This document shows positions 1-3,873 of a DNA stretch of 9,953 bases, piece after piece. The position numbers were made by a program, and so were the translations under genes. Location of the stretch: contig DRKK01000186.1 of assembly GCA_011051815.1 (NCBI GenBank), positions 1 through 9,953 of the forward strand, given 5' to 3'. Every line of letters starts with the position of its first letter. The first letter of the stretch is position 1. This DNA is from Sphingomonadales bacterium. GTDB lineage: Bacteria > Pseudomonadota > Alphaproteobacteria > Sphingomonadales > Emcibacteraceae. A model generated the notes under the pieces. The model did not search any database. It was not told the origin of the DNA and saw nothing but the letters and a program-made list of their open reading frames with translations.

Positions 1-213
1 ATTCACCGTTTCAACGGCCGTATTTTCCCGGCCAAAATAATTGCCCAGATAAACCAATCGGTCCCCCGCCTGAAACTTTGTCACAAGTTCCTCATGTAAA
101 TCGGCCAAAGCCGAAGATTGACCATGAATGGCGGCCACCGCCCAAATTCTTTTAGCCTGATCCAGACAACCGAATTTGTCCATATCCATATTTGACAGGT
201 CAGTGGAGTTCAT
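1..213 (-). CDS. Metallophosphoesterase-like protein with degenerate metal-binding motifs, N-terminal part only
   Basis: Translating the minus strand from the ATG at 213-211 gives 71 residues open to the window edge, so the C-terminus is missing. The core (AAIHGQSSALADLHEEL, then GDRLVYLGNYFGRE) has the spacing of calcineurin-like phosphoesterases of the PrpA/ApaH type, where the usual motifs are GDIHG and GDYVDRG. Here the first Asp is Ala (A-I-H-G), and the second motif reads GNYFGRE, so both of its Asp residues are lost. His of motif I is kept. A GGGAAG stretch about 12 nt upstream is a possible ribosome site; in-frame ATGs at 189 and 183 are alternatives. It lies downstream of the carD terminator, so it probably has its own promoter. 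The fold assignment rests on two motifs and spacing; catalysis is doubtful. Confidence 0.6.
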   Translation of the reverse strand, partial: MNSTDLSNMDMDKFGCLDQAKRIWAVAAIHGQSSALADLHEELVTKFQAGDRLVYLGNYFGRENTAVETVN

Positions 214-265
214 AAACTGTTAAATCTTCCCAAAGTTTAAATATTCACTATTGCCTGATCATAAC

Positions 266-296
266 AAAAAAAGCCCGCATAACATCAGGCTTTTTT
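266..296 (-). terminator. Intrinsic terminator downstream of carD
   Basis: Read on the minus strand, GCCTG, an 8-nt loop and CGGGC form a five-pair stem (one G-U), followed by seven T residues and preceded by a matching A run. The stem starts about 30 nt past the carD stop. On the plus strand the same bases would leave a C-A mismatch, so termination of minus-strand transcription is favoured, although the flanking A/T tracts make some bidirectional action possible. It insulates carD from the phosphoesterase-like gene. Confidence 0.85.
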
Positions 297-320
297 CATA
301 TATTTACATTGTGAAAGAAT

Positions 321-824
321 TTAAGCTGCTGTCAAAACCTCTGCCAGCTTAATCATGGCGTCTTTTTCCGCGATTTCCTCAACAGCGGCCACTTCACGGG
401 CCAGACGGCTGATGGCAGATTCATAAATCTGACGCTCACTATAGGATTGTTCGGTCTGATCTCCGCCCCGATGAAGATCCCGAACCACTTCGGCCAGATG
501 AACCAAATTACCTGAGTTTATCTTTGCCTCATATTCCTGAGCGCGGCGGCTCCACATGGTCCGCTTGACCCGGGCGCGACCTTTAAGGGTATGGTAGGCC
601 TTATCCATGATGGTCGGGCTTGACAATCCACGCATACCGGACGGCTCCGCCTTGTTTATCGGCACCCTGAGGGTCATTTTTTCACTTTCAAAACGCACCA
701 CATAAAGCTCCAGCTTCATACCGGAAATTTCCTGCTCGCTAATTTCTGTGATAACACCAACACCATGTTTTGGATAAACAATATGTTCGCCCTCAGCAAA
801 GGCTAATTTCTTTTCTTTTACCAT
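321..824 (-). CDS. carD: CarD/CdnL-family RNA polymerase-binding transcription regulator
   Basis: This 167-residue protein has the full length of alphaproteobacterial CdnL. The N-terminal RNAP-interaction (Tudor-like) domain spans about residues 9-65 (EGEHIVYPKHGVGVI, then YVVRFESEKMTLRVP). The helical C-terminal domain follows from about 70, with the family tryptophan at W91 in MWSRRAQEYEAKI. In studied homologues this Trp contacts the upstream edge of the transcription bubble and stabilises open complexes at rRNA and other housekeeping promoters. The protein ends in Ala-Ala; in Caulobacter CdnL a C-terminal AA is reported to serve ClpXP-dependent turnover, so the same control is plausible here. 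The ATG at 824 has GGAG 12 nt upstream. The gene is followed by a strong terminator and lies downstream of fdxA with a long leader, so it is probably transcribed on its own. Confidence 0.95.
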   Translation of the reverse strand: MVKEKKLAFAEGEHIVYPKHGVGVITEISEQEISGMKLELYVVRFESEKMTLRVPINKAEPSGMRGLSSPTIMDKAYHTLKGRARVKRTMWSRRAQEYEAKINSGNLVHLAEVVRDLHRGGDQTEQSYSERQIYESAISRLAREVAAVEEIAEKDAMIKLAEVLTAA

Positions 825-968
825 TTAAAAATACAACTCCAGCCATTTCACGGCATAATAACATCCGCAAAAAATTCATTTCAGTCATCAACAGAGGAGA
901 AATTTGTCCTAAGTCACAAACGCCCGCCAATATCGTCTTGACGAATGTAAATAGCACAAATAGCCGTA

Positions 969-991
969 TGCCAGATAATAAATATCTGGCA
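969..991. repeat. Perfect 9-bp inverted repeat, possible operator or leader hairpin
   Basis: TGCCAGATA and TATCTGGCA flank a 5-nt spacer (ATAAA), giving a 23-bp perfect dyad about 145 bp upstream of the carD start. There is no T-tract on either side, so a standard intrinsic terminator is unlikely. It could be a regulator-binding site or a hairpin in a long carD leader. The dyad is direct observation; function is inferred. Confidence 0.6.
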
Positions 992-1069
992 CCAATATCC
1001 CCTCAATCGGGATTAATCATTTGAAACAAAGCTTTAAAAAAACACGTCCAAATAAGTTACAATAGGAAC

Positions 1070-1078
1070 ATTATAACA
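1070..1078 (-). promoter_or_regulatory. Candidate extended -10 promoter element for carD
   Basis: On the minus strand the bases read TGTTATAAT, a TG-N-TATAAT extended -10 box with a perfect hexamer. No good -35 is found at 16-18 bp, which extended -10 promoters can tolerate. It would give carD a leader of roughly 240 nt containing the inverted repeat at 969-991. The AT-rich context makes chance matches likely. Confidence 0.3.
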
Positions 1079-1180
1079 TATTTTCAGATAAAAAACACCC
1101 ACAAATAGCACAAGTCTGCCAAATAACCCTCTTTTAGCCTTTCCGAACAGAGCGGTCTTCTATAAGAGCTGTTTTAAGGA

Positions 1181-1516
1181 TCAGGTGCCGGCGCCGGGTT
1201 TTTCGCTCAATGACGCCAGTTTACCTTTCTCATCCTGGGCCGCATCGGCACCGGGCAGAGGATCAACTTTTTCGGTAATATTTGGCCAGACAGCCGCATA
1301 TTTCTCGTTAATCTCAAACCATTTCTCCAAACCATCTTCCGTATCCGGCAAAATGGCTTCTGCGGGACATTCCGGTTCACAGACACCGCAATCAATACAT
1401 TCATCCGGATTGATCACAAGCATGTTTTCACCTTCATAAAAACAATCAACCGGACAGACTTCAACACAGTCTGTATATTTACATTTGATACATGCCTCGG
1501 TGACTAAATAGGTCAT
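1181..1516 (-). CDS. fdxA: Seven-iron ferredoxin FdxA ([3Fe-4S][4Fe-4S])
   Basis: This 111-residue electron carrier is of the Azotobacter FdI / Rhodobacter FdII type. Cysteines are at 9, 12, 17, 21, 25, 40, 43, 46 and 50. Allowing for the initiator Met, these match all nine cysteines of Azotobacter FdI. By that comparison C9, C17 and C50 would bind the 3Fe cluster, and C21, C40, C43 and C46 the 4Fe cluster. The C-terminal extension ([16 protein letters not shown], then an acidic-to-flexible tail) is typical of the family. The ATG at 1516 has an AAGGAGA ribosome site 5-6 nt upstream, a strong signal. It is cytoplasmic; its partner enzyme cannot be read from the neighbours. Its position just before carD is the alphaproteobacterial arrangement I recall. 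Confidence 0.95.
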   Translation of the reverse strand: MTYLVTEACIKCKYTDCVEVCPVDCFYEGENMLVINPDECIDCGVCEPECPAEAILPDTEDGLEKWFEINEKYAAVWPNITEKVDPLPGADAAQDEKGKLASLSEKPGAGT

Positions 1517-1572
1517 GGAGTTCTCCTTATTCCTCTGGCCCTGAACGGGGTTACATCATGTCCGCAAATCTG

Positions 1573-1600
1573 GATATAACATCTATGAAACAGGATACAA
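1573..1600 (-). promoter_or_regulatory. Candidate sigma70-type promoter of fdxA
   Basis: On the minus strand TTGTAT (1600-1595) and TATATC (1578-1573) are separated by 16 bp and lie about 60 bp ahead of the fdxA start. Both hexamers match the consensus only partly. The position in the terB-fdxA gap and the strong fdxA ribosome site support an independent transcription unit. Confidence 0.35.
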
Positions 1601-1646
1601 CCAAAAAACGCCTAAAGCATGAGAAATAACCAGCAACTGGCCATTT

Positions 1647-2096
1647 TTACGCTCTGGCCTTTACCAATTTGCGAATTTCACCATTCTTGCGGTCTGTGAC
1701 ATAAAGCAATCCCGCCACCCGGCGCAGCAGATTGCTTTCATAGGCATCTTCTTCGCCGTCCGCAAAGACAACCTCCCACAATAACTCAAGAATTTTTTCG
1801 CGCCCGGCCGCGTCAAAATGATCTTTTATCTTCCGGGTGAAATTCAGCATGTGGTTTGACTCATCGTGGGTGGCAATGGCCTCAACAAATAATTCCAGCG
1901 CTTCTTCAGCAGACAGGCCCAGCCTGTTTTCCAGAAGGGACAGAATACGCTCGCGCTCAACCCGTGAAATCTGTCCGTCCCCCGCCGCCACTTCGACCAT
2001 AAGAACCGCCGCCGCCAATGTCTCATCACCCTTTTCAGGTTGCGCGGCCACCGGCGCACCATTCAGCATATTATGTATTCTTTTCAAGATAGACAC
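1647..2096 (-). CDS. TerB-like (tellurite resistance B family) protein
   Basis: This 149-residue all-helical protein matches stand-alone TerB-fold proteins. Two pseudo-symmetric acidic motifs are visible: AAGDGQISRVERERI at about 37-51 and FADGEEDAYESNLLRRV at about 111-127. In the family these carry metal-binding acidic residues. Despite the name, many chromosomal members have no link to tellurite, and no other ter genes are present here. The start is GTG at 2096; an AAGGAA ribosome site overlaps the TAA stop of the upstream tetR gene and sits 8 nt before the GTG, which points to co-transcription and perhaps translational coupling. Function is unknown; a link to membrane or stress signalling would be a guess. 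The protein ends six codons after a RKLVKARA tail, with no membrane segment. Confidence 0.85.
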   Translation of the reverse strand: MSILKRIHNMLNGAPVAAQPEKGDETLAAAVLMVEVAAGDGQISRVERERILSLLENRLGLSAEEALELFVEAIATHDESNHMLNFTRKIKDHFDAAGREKILELLWEVVFADGEEDAYESNLLRRVAGLLYVTDRKNGEIRKLVKARA

Positions 2097-2108
2097 TATT
2101 GTATTTCC

Positions 2109-2750
2109 TTACCCAACCAGCGAATCGCTGAAAAATTTTGTAACTTGTTCTATGATACGGTTTCTGTCGCCAAGATCCACAAAATGACCTTCTTTCATAT
2201 GTTCAATCATGGATTGGTTCATCAATAAAACAGACAGGCCGTGTACCATAGACCAGGCCGTGAACTGAGCCACCGCCGGGTCAATTTTACGTGCCCCCGG
2301 CAAGGCCAGACATTCATTCACTGTCGTTTGAAGGCACTGAAAACCAATATCGGAAACCTCATGAAGTTCGGTATATTTCTGGTAATCACACAGGTCATAT
2401 TCAAACATAATTTTGAAATGAGCCGGATATTTATCGGCAAATTCCACATATCTCATGCCCAGTTTCTGAAGACGGACCAACGGATCTTTAACCGTACCCA
2501 TCAAGACCTGCATGCCATCGCCCAATTTTTTAAGGCCGTCCTGTTTCAAGGCCGCAATCAAGGCTTCTTTATCCTCAAAATGACGATAGGGCGCGGTTTG
2601 AGACACCCCGGCTTTGCGCGCCAAGGCCCGCAGACTCAAGTCCGCCAGCGTCCCCTCCTGTAAAATTTCCAAGGCAGATTGCACCAGGGTCTCACGAAGG
2701 TTTCCATGATGGTATGATTTTCTCCCTTGGGGACAACACCATTTATTCAA
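2109..2750 (-). CDS. TetR/AcrR-family transcriptional regulator with WHG-type C-terminal domain
   Basis: This 213-residue protein has a TetR helix-turn-helix at about 38-58 (LSLRALARKAGVSQTAPYRHFEDKEAL) preceded by the YHHGNLRETLVQSALEIL helix typical of one TetR subgroup. Its ligand-binding domain contains WSMVHGLSVLL at 166-176, the signature of the TetR_C_33/WHG domain. The start is TTG at 2750, with AGGAG 7 nt upstream. The only nearby ATG, at 2754, is out of frame and stops after three codons. No in-frame ATG or GTG precedes the conserved HHGNL segment. The gene leads a pair with the TerB-like gene (12 nt between stop and start). The promoter carries a palindrome across its -10, so autorepression is likely. 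The inducer is unknown. Confidence 0.93.
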   Translation of the reverse strand: MNKWCCPQGRKSYHHGNLRETLVQSALEILQEGTLADLSLRALARKAGVSQTAPYRHFEDKEALIAALKQDGLKKLGDGMQVLMGTVKDPLVRLQKLGMRYVEFADKYPAHFKIMFEYDLCDYQKYTELHEVSDIGFQCLQTTVNECLALPGARKIDPAVAQFTAWSMVHGLSVLLMNQSMIEHMKEGHFVDLGDRNRIIEQVTKFFSDSLVG

Positions 2751-2792
2751 ACATAAACTCCTAATTACCCAACAGACAGGGGCTGAAAGGTC

Positions 2793-2803
2793 GTGATTAT
2801 CAC
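2793..2803. promoter_or_regulatory. Probable TetR operator overlapping the -10 box
   Basis: GTGATTATCAC is an 11-bp perfect palindrome that contains the whole -10 hexamer of the tetR promoter. A repressor bound here would block polymerase directly, the usual layout for autoregulated TetR genes. The dyad is shorter than many TetR operators, so flanking bases may matter; binding by this particular protein is inferred. Confidence 0.6.
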
Positions 2804-2824
2804 CCTTAATGTTTACGCTGTCAA
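2796..2824 (-). promoter_or_regulatory. Near-consensus promoter of tetR-terB
   Basis: The minus strand reads TTGACA (2824-2819), then 17 bp, then GATAAT (2801-2796): a perfect -35, optimal spacing and a 5/6 match at -10. Transcription would begin near 2789, leaving a leader of about 40 nt before the TTG start. This is the best housekeeping-type promoter in the window. Confidence 0.8.
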
Positions 2825-2856
2825 TATTTTAGTATCTGGAAGACGTGCCACACTTT

Positions 2857-3387
2857 CTATGGCTTCAGGATCAAATCCCGGTTTTCAATCTTGAATGAGG
2901 AGAGTTTATTCAGAAAATTCATGCCAAGCAGAGAGACATTCATCGCCCCTTGCTGAGAAACAGAAGCGGAAATTCCCGTAACCTCGATTGAATCAAGGGA
3001 GATTTGATCAAGTTTGACCATGGCCTTGTAGCTGATCCCGTTGGCGGTACGAAAAGCCCGGTCAAAAGCAAGCCCCGCCGGATCAAGTCCGGCGGCTTCT
3101 GCGTCTTCATAGCTTAAGGAAATATGGCTCGCGCCGGTATCGACCACGAAACGAACCGGCGTGCCATTCACGTCAAGGGTCGCCCAGTAATGACCGTCCC
3201 GGTTTATGGACACCCGAATTTCACCGCCAAATTCCGCCCGGTTGGTTTTGGCATAAACCATATCATTTCCGGTATTTTGTACCACCTGCTTCTGGCCATC
3301 GGCCACGGCAATAATCTTGTCGCCAAAATAGGCAACCGCAGCGGCAACGAAGAGGGCCAGTAATAGAATTTTTGAGGGGCTGGTCAT
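2857..3387 (-). CDS. Membrane-anchored retropepsin-like aspartic protease (TIGR02281/clan AA family)
   Basis: This 176-residue protein has an N-terminal hydrophobic anchor at about 5-21 (ILLLALFVAAAVAYFG), a linker, and one retropepsin-like domain. The catalytic motif is FVVDTGASHISL with D83-T84-G85. The second family element, SLLGMNFLNKLSSFKI at 152-167, matches the LLGMxFL pattern near the end of these proteins. Single-domain members act as dimers, and the anchor places the domain in the periplasm. Alphaproteobacterial relatives include the SpoT/PerP-type proteases, but the substrate here is unknown. The ATG at 3387 has AAGGGA about 5 nt upstream. It sits between the S4 gene (81-nt gap) and the tetR promoter, so it may be read from the helicase-S4 transcript or from a weak promoter in the gap (a TATTAT box is visible). 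Confidence 0.9.
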   Translation of the reverse strand: MTSPSKILLLALFVAAAVAYFGDKIIAVADGQKQVVQNTGNDMVYAKTNRAEFGGEIRVSINRDGHYWATLDVNGTPVRFVVDTGASHISLSYEDAEAAGLDPAGLAFDRAFRTANGISYKAMVKLDQISLDSIEVTGISASVSQQGAMNVSLLGMNFLNKLSSFKIENRDLILKP

Positions 3388-3468
3388 TTCTATCCCTTAT
3401 TAATTTTGGCTAATATAATACCCCCAGCTTAAAAGAGGTTTAACAAAGGATAGAATTATTTCTTTTTC

Positions 3469-3864
3469 TCATTCGGGAAGGATGTTTTTCAGCCTGTCGG
3501 TGGCCCGGCGTTCCGCCTTTGTTGGCCGGCCCGCGCCCCGGTCCCGGCGAGCAACCTGTGATTTTTCGATCTCTTTTATGACCTCCGGCGGCGGGGTTAA
3601 ATCCTCATAGAGGGCCTGTGCCTCCGGGGCCGGGCCGCGCCGATGGTTAAAGGCCAGAATTTTTGCAATGCGAATGATGTTCGGCTGGGGAAAGGTCAGC
3701 ACATCGCCCGCCACCACCGGGGTTTTGGCCTTGGTGATTTTTTGACCGTTCAGCCGCACCTTGCCCGCCCGAATGACCTTGCTGGACAGAGACCGGGTTT
3801 TAAAGAAACGGGCATGCCATAGCCAGATGTCAACACGCTGGCTTTGGGGTTTTGGACTGTCCAT
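3469..3864 (-). CDS. S4-domain RNA-binding protein, Hsp15 (HslR)-like
   Basis: This 131-residue protein opens with an S4 domain (RVDIWLWHARFFKTRSLSSKVI, then GKVRLNGQKI and GDVLTF, about residues 10-58) and ends in a basic tail with GRPTKAERRATDRL (112-125), the signature of Hsp15-like proteins. E. coli Hsp15 binds stalled 50S subunits carrying peptidyl-tRNA and frees them; a similar ribosome-rescue or RNA-binding role is likely. The ATG at 3864 begins only 9 nt after the helicase stop and has no evident Shine-Dalgarno sequence. Translation probably depends on ribosomes finishing the helicase, making the two genes an operon. The helicase neighbour supports an RNA-metabolism role. Confidence 0.88.
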   Translation of the reverse strand: MDSPKPQSQRVDIWLWHARFFKTRSLSSKVIRAGKVRLNGQKITKAKTPVVAGDVLTFPQPNIIRIAKILAFNHRRGPAPEAQALYEDLTPPPEVIKEIEKSQVARRDRGAGRPTKAERRATDRLKNILPE

Positions 3865-3873
3865 GGCGCAGGT

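Larger units (their letters stand above)
825..1180. other. Gene-free intergenic region between fdxA and carD
   Basis: These 356 bases contain no convincing gene on either strand; the short plus-strand frame from 770 overlaps carD and shows no domain. The stretch is AT-rich. It holds a candidate extended -10 element for minus-strand transcription near 1070-1078, a perfect 9-bp-arm inverted repeat at 969-991, and three copies of AAATAGC (949-955, 958-964, 1103-1109). It most likely serves as the carD regulatory region and long 5' leader. I see no clear T-tract terminator for fdxA within it. Confidence 0.7.

Noticed and set aside
1630..1640. CCAG-CAA-CTGG hairpin after terB as a terminator
   Set aside because: The stem is only four pairs with a three-base loop and no solid T-tract follows.
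1647..2096. Tellurite resistance operon
   Set aside because: Only a lone TerB-fold protein is present; no terC, terD or related genes adjoin it.
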